Positions 44,957-53,745 of a DNA stretch of 64,000 bases are shown in pieces. Numbering within the stretch: the stretch's first letter is position 1; each line of letters starts with the position of its first letter. The notes under the pieces are model-generated. The model had not been told where the DNA came from. It searched no databases and was given only the letters and a program-made list of their open reading frames with translations. Location: NCBI RefSeq assembly GCF_003719825.1, contig NZ_RIBS01000006.1, forward strand, positions 1 through 64,000, read 5' to 3'. Both the position numbers and the translations under genes were made by a program. The DNA is from Montanilutibacter psychrotolerans (GTDB taxonomy: Bacteria > Pseudomonadota > Gammaproteobacteria > Xanthomonadales > Xanthomonadaceae).

Positions 44957-47137
44957 TCAGTCCGCCCAGTGGCCCGGCTGATTCGCGGTCGGCAACACCT
45001 GCGCCGACAGCACGCCGTCGTCGTTGAGCAGGCGCACCGCGTCGGCGAGGATCGCCGCGGACTCGCGCAGCAGCGGGTCCGGACGGTCTTCGGCGAGCTT
45101 TTCGCGCTCGGCGTCACGAGCGATGTCGCGCTCGGTCGCCGCCAGGCCGTCGTCGGCACCGTCATCGGCCAACGGGTCGAGCGCCAGGCCCAGTGCCTTG
45201 CGTTCTTCCTGGCGCGTCTTGCGCTTGGTGTCCTCACGCTCGCGCTCGGCGCGGCGCTCGCCCTCGTTGAGCGAGATCGCCTTCTTCGCACGTTCCTCGC
45301 GGAACTGCGCGACGTCCTGCGACCACCACTGGAATTCGCGGTCACTGGCGATGCGCGACTCGTGCAGCTTTTCCAACTGCGGCAGCAGCGGCGCGAAGTT
45401 GCCGTAGCGGGTATGCGGCACCGCGGCGATCTTGGTCCACGGCAGCGCGTTGTCGTACGTGCTCTCGCCGTACTCGCTTGCATCGACGCTGACCGGGAAC
45501 GACAGGTCCGGCACCACGCCCTTGTTCTGGGTGGAGCCGCCACTGACGCGGAAGAACTGCGCAATGGTGAGCTTGATCTGGCCGTAGCGCGCGGTCTCGT
45601 TGGCCGGCCAACGGTCCAGGTCGACCAGGTTCTGCACGGTGCCCTTGCCGAAAGTGGTTTCGCCGATCACCAGGCCGCGACCGTAGTCCTGGATCGCGCC
45701 CGCGAAGATCTCCGACGCCGAAGCCGAGCCCCGGTTGATCAGCACCGCGAGCGGGCCTTCCCAGGCGATGCCGCGGTCTTCGTCTTCGTTGACGATCACC
45801 CGGCCACCGGTCTCGCGGACCTGCACCACCGGGCCACGGTCGATGAACAGGCCGGTGAGCTCGATCGCCTCGTTGAGCGAACCGCCACCGTTGTTGCGCA
45901 GGTCAAGCACCACGCCATCGACGTTGTCCGCACGCAGCTGGGTCAACAGCTTGGCGACATCGCGGGTGGCGGAGGCGTAGTCCTCCTTGTTCTGGCGGCG
46001 CGCCTCGAAGTCCTGGTAGAAGCCCGGCAGTTCGATCACGCCGATGCGCTTGGCCGGCATGCCGGCGGCGGCGGGGATGTTGATGGTCTTGGCCTTGGCC
46101 GCCTGATCCTCGAGGCGGATCCGATCGCGGGTCAGCACCACGCGGCTGGGCACGCTGTCGAGGCCTGCCTCGGCGGCGATGACATCCAGGCGCACCTGGG
46201 TGCCCTTGGCGCCGCGGATCTTGGCGACCACATCGTCGATGCGCCAGCCGATCACGTCTTCCATCGCGCCGCGCTCGCCCTGCCCGACCGCCACCACGCG
46301 GTCGCCCGGCTTGACCTTGCCCGACACGCTGGCCGGACCACCGGGCACGACCTCACGGATCGCCACCACGTCGTCCTGCTTCTGAAGCACCGCGCCGATG
46401 CCCTCGAGCGAGAGCGACATCGTCATGTTGAAGTTGTCGGCCGAGCGCGGGGTGAAGTAATCGGTGTGCGGATCGATCGCGTTGGCGTAGCTGTTGACGA
46501 AGGTCTGGAACACGTCCTCGCCCTTGAGCTCGCCGATGCTCTTGGCGAGATTGGCGTAACGCTTGTCGAGGGTCTTGCGGATGTCCTCGGGCTGCTTGCC
46601 GGCCAGCTTCAGGCGCAGCCAGTCGTTACGCACCGACTGCCGCCACAGCACGTCGAGCGCTGCGGTGTCGGCGGCCCACGGCACGTCTTCGCGGTCGTAC
46701 TGGAATTCGTCGTTGCCGGCGAAGTCGAAGATGTCCTGCTTGAGCAGCGCGCGCGCATGCGCGACGCGCTCTTCGACGCGCTGCTTGTAAACGGCGAAGA
46801 TCGCAAACGCGGGTTCGAGTTCGCCTTGCTTGATCGCGTCGTCGAGGCTGGTCTTGTAGCGATCGAAACGGGCGACGTCCTGCGCGGTCAGGAACTGCTT
46901 CCCGCCATCGAGCGATTCGAGGTAACGCGTGTACATGTCGGCCGACAGCACGTCGTCCAGCGCGCGCGGGCGATAGGCATAGCGACTGTCCGACAACCAT
47001 CCGTAGACCATCTGCGCGGCCGTGCCCTGGTCGGCGGTCGGCGCGCCGGGGACGGCATTGCCGGCGACATCGGCACGCGCGAGCAGCGCCAGGGGCGCAG
47101 TCAGCAGGAACGCAAGCAGGGTGGTCTTGGCTTTCAT
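44957..47137 (-). CDS. prc: Tail-specific (C-terminal-processing) periplasmic protease
   Basis: The 726-residue protein has a signal peptide (LLAFLLTAPLALLARADV). A PDZ domain (PGGPASVSGKVKPGDRVVAV) precedes the S41 catalytic core with RNNGGGSLNEAIELTGLFID. The nucleophile Ser is in INRGSASASEIFAGAI and the general-base Lys is in GETTFGKGTVQNL. The long C-terminal part (DUF3340-like, Lys/Arg/Glu-rich ERRAEREREDTKRKTRQEER) matches E. coli Prc. It trims PBP3 and degrades MepS in the periplasm, which ties it to the cell-wall genes here. Confidence 0.95.
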   Translation of the reverse strand: MKAKTTLLAFLLTAPLALLARADVAGNAVPGAPTADQGTAAQMVYGWLSDSRYAYRPRALDDVLSADMYTRYLESLDGGKQFLTAQDVARFDRYKTSLDDAIKQGELEPAFAIFAVYKQRVEERVAHARALLKQDIFDFAGNDEFQYDREDVPWAADTAALDVLWRQSVRNDWLRLKLAGKQPEDIRKTLDKRYANLAKSIGELKGEDVFQTFVNSYANAIDPHTDYFTPRSADNFNMTMSLSLEGIGAVLQKQDDVVAIREVVPGGPASVSGKVKPGDRVVAVGQGERGAMEDVIGWRIDDVVAKIRGAKGTQVRLDVIAAEAGLDSVPSRVVLTRDRIRLEDQAAKAKTINIPAAAGMPAKRIGVIELPGFYQDFEARRQNKEDYASATRDVAKLLTQLRADNVDGVVLDLRNNGGGSLNEAIELTGLFIDRGPVVQVRETGGRVIVNEDEDRGIAWEGPLAVLINRGSASASEIFAGAIQDYGRGLVIGETTFGKGTVQNLVDLDRWPANETARYGQIKLTIAQFFRVSGGSTQNKGVVPDLSFPVSVDASEYGESTYDNALPWTKIAAVPHTRYGNFAPLLPQLEKLHESRIASDREFQWWSQDVAQFREERAKKAISLNEGERRAEREREDTKRKTRQEERKALGLALDPLADDGADDGLAATERDIARDAEREKLAEDRPDPLLRESAAILADAVRLLNDDGVLSAQVLPTANQPGHWAD

Positions 47138-47392
47138 TGCGATGTCTTCTCGGCCGCGTGCGGCCTGATCTTTGGCGACGGGGGAGGTTGCAGCATGGAA
47201 CGCTTTACGACAGCCCCACAGTGCCGAAAGTTGCCGGGTCTGTCACCCACGCCAACGGCTGGCGGTTCAGGCCACGGCCAAAACGTTCAGGGAGATCAAG
47301 ATGGCCAGCGTTATCCGGCGCGGTGCCGCTGCGGCACGCGAAGCGCGCAACCACGGGAGTTGCGCGACGCGATGCGTACTGGCCTGCGACGT
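47138..47392. other. Intergenic region between lipA and prc
   Basis: 255 bases that presumably hold the prc promoter. I see no repeat, RNA or supported small gene. Confidence 0.45.
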
Positions 47393-48406
47393 TCAACCGG
47401 CCTCGACGACGCCGGCTTCGATCGCCGAGCGGTCGGCGTGGTAGGACGAACGGACCAGCGGACCGGACGCGACGTGGGTGAAGCCCAGCCCCATGCCGAA
47501 CACCTCGAGCTGCTTGAACTCGTCCGGCGTCCAGTAGCGCATCACCGGGTGGTGGTGGGCGCTGGGCTGCAGGTACTGCCCGATGGTGATCATGTCGACG
47601 TCGTGGGCGCGCAGGTCGCGCAGGGTCTGCTCCACCTGCCCCATGGTCTCGCCCAGGCCGAGCATGATCCCGGACTTGGTGGCCACCTGGGGGTGCTGGG
47701 CCTTGAACTTCTGCAAAAGGGTCAACGACCACTGGTAGTCGGCGCCCGGACGCACGTTGCGGTACAGGTCCGGCACCGTTTCGACGTTGTGGTTGAACAC
47801 GTCCGGCGGGCTGGCTGCCAGGATCTCCAGCGCGCGCTCCATGCGCCCCTTGCCGCGGAAGTCCGGGGTGAGGATCTCGATGCGGGTCTTGGGGCTGTGC
47901 TCGCGGATGGCGGCGATGCAGTCGGTGAAGTGCTGGGCACCACCGTCGCGCAGGTCGTCGCGGTCGACGCTGGTCACCACCACGTACTTCAGGCCCATGT
48001 CGGCGACCGTGTGCGCCAGGGTCAGCGGTTCGCTCGCATCGGGCGGCTTCGGCCGACCGTGGGCGACATCGCAGAACGAGCAGCGACGCGTGCAGACCTC
48101 GCCGAGAATCATGAACGTGGCGGTGCCGTGGCTGAAGCACTCGTGGATGTTGGGGCAGCTGGCCTCCTCGCACACCGTGACCAGGCGGTTCTCGCGCAGC
48201 TTGGCCTTGAGCAGCTGCACCGAGTTGCCCGACGGGATCCGCACGCGGATCCACGACGGCTTGCGCAGCACCGGCGCGTCGGCGAACTGCACCGGCGAGC
48301 GGTTGATCTTGTCGCCGGCCAGCTGTTTCACACCCGGCGCCAGCGACGCAGGCGCGTCGGACGTCACGACCGCGAGCGGGATGGTCCTGGAAGCGGAATC
48401 GGTCAT
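47393..48406 (-). CDS. lipA: Lipoyl synthase
   Basis: The 337-residue radical-SAM enzyme has the auxiliary 4Fe-4S cluster motif [12 protein letters not shown] (C-x4-C-x5-C), the radical-SAM motif CTRRCSFC (C-x3-C-x2-C) and the C-terminal RSSYHAD segment whose Ser ligates the auxiliary cluster. It inserts two sulfurs into octanoyl domains, producing the lipoyl cofactor of AceF and related enzymes. The start at 48406 excludes an upstream in-frame ATG lacking a site. It is 139 bases downstream of lipB. Confidence 0.97.
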   Translation of the reverse strand: MTDSASRTIPLAVVTSDAPASLAPGVKQLAGDKINRSPVQFADAPVLRKPSWIRVRIPSGNSVQLLKAKLRENRLVTVCEEASCPNIHECFSHGTATFMILGEVCTRRCSFCDVAHGRPKPPDASEPLTLAHTVADMGLKYVVVTSVDRDDLRDGGAQHFTDCIAAIREHSPKTRIEILTPDFRGKGRMERALEILAASPPDVFNHNVETVPDLYRNVRPGADYQWSLTLLQKFKAQHPQVATKSGIMLGLGETMGQVEQTLRDLRAHDVDMITIGQYLQPSAHHHPVMRYWTPDEFKQLEVFGMGLGFTHVASGPLVRSSYHADRSAIEAGVVEAG

Positions 48407-48545
48407 GGCGTGTCCGGGGAACTCTTCGGGTGATCCTGCGCGCCCGTTCTGGCGTGCCGGCATAGGAGACGGTGCGTCCTGGTCGCGCTGCCGGCCACTC
48501 GCGTGGCCTTGTGCGCCCGACCGGGCACGACGGCGTGGGGCGGGC

Positions 48546-49259
48546 TCAGGCCACCGCGGGCAACTTCGGCGGCGGCGCGGCTTCGACGGTCAACCCGAAC
48601 AGGCGGGCGAGGTGCCCGACCAGCGCCGGCTTGACCGCATCCAGCCCCGACGGGCCGCCCAAGTCTACCATCGAGGTCACCTGCAACCCCGCGTAACCAC
48701 AGGGATTGATGCGCTGGAACGGCGACAGGTCCATGGCGATGTTGAATGCCAGCCCGTGGAAGGTGCAGCCGCGGCGGACGCGGATGCCGAGCGCGCCGAT
48801 CTTCGCCCCGGCCACGTAGACGCCGGGGGCGCCGTCGCGCCGGGCGGCCTCGATGTTCCAGTCGGCCAGGGTGTCGATCATGGCCTGCTCGACGCGGCAG
48901 ACGTACTCCTTCACGCCGACCTTGAGCCGCCTCAGGTCCAGCAGCGGGTACAGCACGATCTGGCCGGGGCCGTGGTAGGTCACCTGGCCGCCGCGATCGA
49001 CGTGGATGACCGGGATATCCCCGGGCAACAGCACGTGCTCGTCCTTGCCAGCCTGGCCCAGGGTGAACACCGGGTCGTGCTCGACCAGCCACAGCTCGTC
49101 CGCGGTATTGGCATCGCGCGTATCGGTGAACGCCTGCATCGCGCGCCAGACCGGCTCGTACGGTTGCCGGCCAAGGTCGCGCAGGTGCGTCGTGGGCACG
49201 CCGGGCGGCGTTGCCGGCGCCTCGATGGCGCAGGCGGGGGCCTGGGTCACAGCGTCCAC
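48546..49259 (-). CDS. lipB: Octanoyl-ACP:protein N-octanoyltransferase
   Basis: The 237-residue protein contains [20 protein letters not shown], the catalytic Lys in [19 protein letters not shown] and the acyl-enzyme Cys in [13 protein letters not shown]. LipB moves octanoate from ACP to the lipoyl domain before LipA acts. The GTG at 49259 overlaps the end of ybeD by 13 bases, consistent with coupling. An N-terminal extension of about 25 Pro/Ala-rich residues precedes the conserved domain. Confidence 0.96.
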   Translation of the reverse strand: MDAVTQAPACAIEAPATPPGVPTTHLRDLGRQPYEPVWRAMQAFTDTRDANTADELWLVEHDPVFTLGQAGKDEHVLLPGDIPVIHVDRGGQVTYHGPGQIVLYPLLDLRRLKVGVKEYVCRVEQAMIDTLADWNIEAARRDGAPGVYVAGAKIGALGIRVRRGCTFHGLAFNIAMDLSPFQRINPCGYAGLQVTSMVDLGGPSGLDAVKPALVGHLARLFGLTVEAAPPPKLPAVA

Positions 49260-49525
49260 TTCACTTCCGGATGATCACGCAGCACCTGATGGGCCAGCTC
49301 GTACTGCTCGCGGCTCAGGGCACGGAACGCCAGCCGCACCGACACGTACTTGCCGCTGGAGGAGTGCTTCCACTGGATGCTTTCCTCGATCACTTCGATG
49401 CCGACGCCCATCAGGCGCTGCGGCAACTCGTGCTCGAGGCCGGCGTCCGCGCCGCCCATCGCGCTGAGCTCGAACGTCCCGGGGAACTGGAAGCCGTGGT
49501 CGGGGTTGTCGGATCTGATTTCCAT
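49247..49525 (-). CDS. ybeD: YbeD/DUF493 regulatory-like protein
   Basis: The 92-residue protein starts [20 protein letters not shown] and continues with an ACT-like strand/helix order ([38 protein letters not shown]). This matches the DUF493 family found beside dacA and lipB in gammaproteobacteria. Its role is unresolved; a regulatory part in lipoate metabolism has been suggested. It is the first gene of the ybeD-lipB-lipA run. Confidence 0.93.
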   Translation of the reverse strand: MEIRSDNPDHGFQFPGTFELSAMGGADAGLEHELPQRLMGVGIEVIEESIQWKHSSSGKYVSVRLAFRALSREQYELAHQVLRDHPEVKWTL

Positions 49526-49710
49526 CGGCCGATTATGGGTCCGGCCCCGCCCGAACCCAAGCCGTCGCAGGAGCGGGATGGACGGCGGCGGCGCTCCCGG
49601 CGTGTCCGCCCCGCCCCGGTGGCTGCGTACCTACCCATGGCAGACCCGGGATCCCATGGACTGGTCGATTCTCCGGAAGGGCTGCTGACCCGCTATCCGA
49701 GGGCGTCAAC

Positions 49711-50295
49711 ATGGACGTTTCACGTGCATCCCGGAGTCCGTTGGTGCTGGTGTTGCTGGTCGGCCTGCTTGCCGGGGCGCTGGCGCGGGACTGGCTGCGT
49801 TCAACGTCACCACCTGAACCGCGGGCAGCCGCAGGCGCAACGACGGCCGATTTCCACCCGCCCTCTTCCGCAGATCCGATGCCGCGCGAGCCCCTGCCCG
49901 TGGAAACGCGGCGCCCCCCGCCTGCCGTGATGCCACCGGGTCAGTCGCCGGATCCGCCCACCCCGGAAGCGCAACGCGGCGCGCTCGACGCCCGCCTGCG
50001 CGCCGAACCGGTATCGGCATCGTGGGCCCGTTTCAACGAAGCGCAGGTGCGGTCGGCCCTTGGCGAACACCTCCTGGCGGCCGGCATCGAGGCGCCGCTG
50101 GACCAACGCGTGGAGTGCCGCACGACCCTGTGCCGCATCGACGTGCACACCCGCGACGGCGAGATCGCCGATGCGACGGAGGTGCAGCTGCTGCAAGGAA
50201 TCTCCGACGGACTCGCCAATACCCGGATTTTCCGGCAGCCACGCAAGGACGGCACCGTCGCGCTGGTGATCTACGCCAGCGGCGGAGGCCTTTGA
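49711..50295 (+). CDS. Membrane-anchored hypothetical protein with a paired-Cys motif
   Basis: The 194-residue protein has an N-terminal helix (LVLVLLVGLLAGALARDWLR, about 11-30) and a Pro-rich linker (to about 85). The compact C-terminal domain contains RVECRTTLCRIDVHT (C-x4-C) and NTRIFRQPRKDGTVALVIYA. The C-x4-C pair and export predict a disulfide. I do not know the family, though similar short proteins occur in xanthomonads. With the next gene it interrupts the conserved dacC-ybeD linkage. Confidence 0.75.
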   Translation: MDVSRASRSPLVLVLLVGLLAGALARDWLRSTSPPEPRAAAGATTADFHPPSSADPMPREPLPVETRRPPPAVMPPGQSPDPPTPEAQRGALDARLRAEPVSASWARFNEAQVRSALGEHLLAAGIEAPLDQRVECRTTLCRIDVHTRDGEIADATEVQLLQGISDGLANTRIFRQPRKDGTVALVIYASGGGL

Positions 50296-50379
50296 TTCCC
50301 CGGCAAGCCAAGGAGGCGCCCCCATGCCGAAACCGGTAACACCCCCCTTCCTGTTTCCCCCAACTCTGGGATCACACTC

Positions 50380-50880
50380 ATGAACAGCATTCGCAAACTG
50401 CAGTTCCTGGCAGCCCTGGCGCTGGCCTGCGCGGCGTTCAGCGCCTCGGCCGCCGACAACAAGGGCATCAGCACGCTCGAATGCCGCCCGTACAGCGCGG
50501 CCCACACGGGACTGAACTTCACCGTCAATGGCATCACCAACACCACCACGGCCAGCCGCAGCGTGCTGTGCCCGATCCTGCGCGACCAGAACGTCGCCTA
50601 CACCGCCGCCCTGAACGCGTTCGTTTCGCCGTGGTTCCGTACCGGCGCGGCCGCGGGCACGTTGCGCTGCACGGTCTACCGCGGCAGCGCCGTGAGCGCC
50701 CTGGCGGCGACGTCGGTGGCCAGCCCGTTGATTGCGCCAAACACCAACAGCGTCATCAGCATCAACGTCGTCTCACTGCCACCGGGCTGGGTGCAGATCC
50801 AGATGAACCTGCTGTGCACGCTCAGCCCCGGCGTGACCATGGCGCACATCTACCTCAACGAGAACGGCCCGACCCAGTAA
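50380..50880 (+). CDS. Secreted four-cysteine hypothetical protein
   Basis: The 166-residue protein has a signal peptide (LQFLAALALACAAFSASAAD). The mature part is a beta-rich sequence with four Cys in LECRPYS, VLCPILRDQN, LRCTVYRGS and LLCTLSPG, expected to form two disulfides. The Thr/Asn/Ser-rich segments (VNGITNTTTASRS) fit an extracytoplasmic adhesin-like or inhibitor-like fold; no family is recognised. It starts 84 bases after the previous plus-strand gene and is followed by a hairpin at 50917. Confidence 0.75.
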   Translation: MNSIRKLQFLAALALACAAFSASAADNKGISTLECRPYSAAHTGLNFTVNGITNTTTASRSVLCPILRDQNVAYTAALNAFVSPWFRTGAAAGTLRCTVYRGSAVSALAATSVASPLIAPNTNSVISINVVSLPPGWVQIQMNLLCTLSPGVTMAHIYLNENGPTQ

Positions 50881-50916
50881 CGGTCGAACGCGGCTGAAGC
50901 CGCCGGGCAGACACGA

Positions 50917-50940
50917 CAAGGCCGGCTTTCGCCGGCCTTG
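50917..50940. terminator. Bidirectional terminator hairpin
   Basis: CAAGGCCGGC-TTTC-GCCGGCCTTG is a perfect 10-bp stem between the convergent secreted-protein gene and dacC. The T-run is short (TTGT on both strands). Confidence 0.75.
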
Positions 50941-50970
50941 TCATTGCTGGGGAGCCAACCGCCGTGGCGG

Positions 50971-52197
50971 TTACTCCGAGTACCACCACATCAGCAGTTC
51001 GTGCCACAGGCGCTTGAAGAAGCCGGCCTGCTCGATCGCGGCGATAGCCACCAGCGGGCGCTGCGCGATCACCTTGCCGTCCAGCAGGATGCGCACGGTA
51101 CCGATCGGCTGGCCCTTCGCGATCGGCGCGACCAGCTCCTTGGGCACGTCCATCATCGGCTTGAGCTGGCCGTACTTGCCGCGCGGCACGGTCACCAGCA
51201 GCGGCTCGGCGACGCCCAGCTGCACCTCGTTGATGACGCCCTTCCAGACCTTCTGCTGCGCGACCGGACGGCCTGCGTCGTAGAGCTTGTGGGTTTCGTA
51301 GAACCGGAAGCCCCAGTTCAGCAGGGCCAGGTTGTCGCTGGCGCGCTGCGCCTCGGACGTCGACCCCATCACCACCGAGATCAGGCGCTGCTCACCGCGC
51401 TGCGCCGATGCCATCAGGCAGTAGCCGGCCGCCGAGGTGTGACCGGTCTTGATGCCATCGACACTCGAATCGCGCCACAGCAGCAGGTTGCGGTTGGGCT
51501 GGGTGATCGGACCGACCGTGAATTCCTTGAGCTTGTTGTACGAGTACGACTTGGGGAAGTCGTGGATCAGTGCCCGGCCGAGCAGGGCCAGATCGTGCGC
51601 GCTGGAGGTGTGGCCCTCGGCCGGCAGGCCGTGCGGGTTCACGAAATGGCTGTTCTTCATGCCGATGCGCTGCGCGTACTGGTTCATCAGCGCGGCGAAG
51701 GCATCGGTGCTGCCGGCGACGTGTTCGGCCAGGGCAATCGCGGCGTCGTTGCCGGACTGCACCACCATGCCCTTCTCCATCTCGATCAGCGGCGCGGTCT
51801 TGTTGACCTCGAAACCCGAGTAGCTGCCGTCGGTGCCCGCGCCGCCCTGGCGCCAGGCGTTCTCCGACATCATCACCTGGTCGGTTTCCTTGATCTTGCC
51901 GCCGGCCAGTTCGGCCGCGATCACGTAGCTGGTCATCACCTTGGTGATGCTGGCCGGCTCGAGCTGGGCGTCGTAGTTCTCGCCGGCCAGGACGTTGCCG
52001 CTGGCGGCATCCATGACCAGCCATGCCTTGCCCACCACGCTCGGCGGCGGCGGCACCGGCAGCGAGTCGCTGGCCGGACGCGCGGCGGCGGGGGTCGGCT
52101 GCGGCGCCGGGGTCGGCGTCTGGGCGACCGCGAAACCGATGGAAACCGTGGCGAGGGCGGCGATCAGGGCGGCGCGCAGGGTGAAGCTGGTGCTCAT
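50971..52197 (-). CDS. dacC: D-alanyl-D-alanine carboxypeptidase (PBP5/6 type)
   Basis: The 408-residue protein has a signal peptide (LIAALATVSIGFAVAQ). The SxxK nucleophile is at 83-86 (SITK), the second motif is SGN (QSGNDAAIALAEHVAG) and the third is KTG (DGIKTGHTSAAGYC). A C-terminal PBP5_C domain and an amphipathic terminal helix (FFKRLWHELLMWWYSE) anchor it to the inner membrane. It trims the terminal D-Ala from peptidoglycan stem peptides and affects cell shape. It is the last gene of the mreB-to-dacC run. dacA and dacC cannot be told apart from sequence alone. Confidence 0.95.
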   Translation of the reverse strand: MSTSFTLRAALIAALATVSIGFAVAQTPTPAPQPTPAAARPASDSLPVPPPPSVVGKAWLVMDAASGNVLAGENYDAQLEPASITKVMTSYVIAAELAGGKIKETDQVMMSENAWRQGGAGTDGSYSGFEVNKTAPLIEMEKGMVVQSGNDAAIALAEHVAGSTDAFAALMNQYAQRIGMKNSHFVNPHGLPAEGHTSSAHDLALLGRALIHDFPKSYSYNKLKEFTVGPITQPNRNLLLWRDSSVDGIKTGHTSAAGYCLMASAQRGEQRLISVVMGSTSEAQRASDNLALLNWGFRFYETHKLYDAGRPVAQQKVWKGVINEVQLGVAEPLLVTVPRGKYGQLKPMMDVPKELVAPIAKGQPIGTVRILLDGKVIAQRPLVAIAAIEQAGFFKRLWHELLMWWYSE

Positions 52198-52251
52198 CGT
52201 TCTACTGCTCCGGGAGGCCAGCGACGTGCCGGCCGGGTGGTTCGGGAAAGG

Positions 52252-53745
52252 TTACTCGCGCACGCGCTGCGGCGGGCCGAAACCCAATCCGACAATGCGG
52301 GCGGCGGTCTGGGGTGCGGCGGTGGCGTCCAGCGGGCCGACCCGCAGGCGCCAGACCTTCTGGCCATTGGCCTGGCCATCGAGCAGGCGTGCGTCGTCGA
52401 TACCGGCCCCGTGCAGCATCGCCAATGCGCGATCGGCATTGCCACGCGCGGAGAAGCTGGCGACCTGCAGGGTGACGGCATCGCCGGCGGCCGGGGCGCG
52501 CACGGTGTCAGCGGGCGTGGCGACTGCAGGCGTGGTGGCGGCGGGCGCGGCCGACGGCGCGGTGGCGGCGGCCGGAGTTGCCGGGCCTTGGCCCGCGGCG
52601 GGCTTTCCGGTCGCCACGCGCACCTGGCGTGACTTCATCCACGCTTCGAACTCGTCGGCCGTCATCGTGCGGCCGTCCTGGCGCATGTCGAAACGCCAGT
52701 CGGGCGTGGCGCCGCCAGCGGTCGACCCCGTTGCCGTGGTGGTCGTCGAGGTCGATGCCGTTGCCGTGGTCGCGCCACCGGTGGACGCGCCGACAGTGCC
52801 AGCCCCCTGCGATGCGACGCCCGGGCGGCTTGCCGCATCCCCATCCAGGCGCGCGGGCCTGCCGGTGGCGATGCGCACGCCGGGCGGCAGCAATGGTGTC
52901 GCCGGGGACGCCGCCGTGGCCGATGCGACGACCGCCCTGGGCTCGGGCGTGGCAGCCCGCGCACTGGCGATGGGCATGGCCGCAACGAGTTTGTCGAGCG
53001 CGGTGGGGGCCGGCGCAGGTGGCGGTGTCGCCTGGCGCACCGGCTGCGGTGGGTTGTTGGCCGCGCTGGCGAACACCGGCGCCTGGTCGCCGGGCGACAA
53101 CGCGCGAACCTCGACCCGGCCAGTACCGCGCTGGGTGATGCCCAGCTTGATGGCCGCGGCGTAGCTCAGATCGATGATCCGGCCTTCGTGGAACGGGCCG
53201 CGGTCGTTGACGCGCACCACCACCGACGTGCCGTTGTCGAGGTTGGTCACGCGCGCAAAGCTCGGCAACGGCAGCGTCTTGTGCGCGGCGGTGAACGCGT
53301 ACATGTCGTAGACCTCCAGGTTGGAGGTGCGACGGCCGTGAAACTTGTTGCCGTAATACGAGGCATTGCCCTGCTCGACGTAGCCGCGCGCGTTTTCCAG
53401 CACGTTGTAGCGGCGACCGAGCACCGAGTAGCTGGGTCGGTTGCCCACCGCCGAGCGCGGTTCGTTGGTGACTTCGGGCTCGGGGATGCGATCGACATCG
53501 GGAATGTCGGTCGGCGTGCTGTCGGCGATGTGCGGCGCGTACAGGCCACCGGCCGTGTAATGCCCACGCTTGCGCGGATCTTCCTGCGCGGGCGCGTACG
53601 GCGAGACCTTGCGCTCGCCCGGAAGCGGCGCGCCGCGCACGTCACCATCGCCGGACAACGGCTGCGGCTGCGAGGCCGACTTGTGGGGGTTGCTGGCGCA
53701 GGCCGCGAGGCCCAGGGTCACCGCGACGGCGAGCCAGCGGGTCAT
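52252..53745 (-). CDS. rlpA: RlpA septal lytic transglycosylase with SPOR domain
   Basis: The 497-residue protein is a lipoprotein-like precursor (lipobox LAAC near residue 15). It has a DPBB catalytic domain around residues 125-205. The domain contains GNASYYGNKFHGRRTSNLEV and the acid/base region RVNDRGPFHEGRIIDLSYAA; the Glu and Asp of the active site are retained. A long low-complexity Ala/Thr/Pro/Val linker (about 230-420) and a C-terminal SPOR domain (VTLQVASFSARGNADRALAM) follow. SPOR binds denuded glycans at the septum, where RlpA cleaves them. Its start overlaps the mltB stop (ATGA). The linker is exceptionally long. Confidence 0.95.
   Translation of the reverse strand: MTRWLAVAVTLGLAACASNPHKSASQPQPLSGDGDVRGAPLPGERKVSPYAPAQEDPRKRGHYTAGGLYAPHIADSTPTDIPDVDRIPEPEVTNEPRSAVGNRPSYSVLGRRYNVLENARGYVEQGNASYYGNKFHGRRTSNLEVYDMYAFTAAHKTLPLPSFARVTNLDNGTSVVVRVNDRGPFHEGRIIDLSYAAAIKLGITQRGTGRVEVRALSPGDQAPVFASAANNPPQPVRQATPPPAPAPTALDKLVAAMPIASARAATPEPRAVVASATAASPATPLLPPGVRIATGRPARLDGDAASRPGVASQGAGTVGASTGGATTATASTSTTTTATGSTAGGATPDWRFDMRQDGRTMTADEFEAWMKSRQVRVATGKPAAGQGPATPAAATAPSAAPAATTPAVATPADTVRAPAAGDAVTLQVASFSARGNADRALAMLHGAGIDDARLLDGQANGQKVWRLRVGPLDATAAPQTAARIVGLGFGPPQRVRE

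Noticed and set aside
47138-47392. Small plus-strand gene beginning at ATG 47301
   Set aside because: The frame soon runs antisense into lipA and shows no coding character or conserved motif.
44954-48433. A very long plus-strand open frame opposite prc and lipA
   Set aside because: It is the antisense shadow of two clear minus-strand genes; its composition (Val/Gly/Ala/Arg-rich) is the usual by-product of GC-rich codons.
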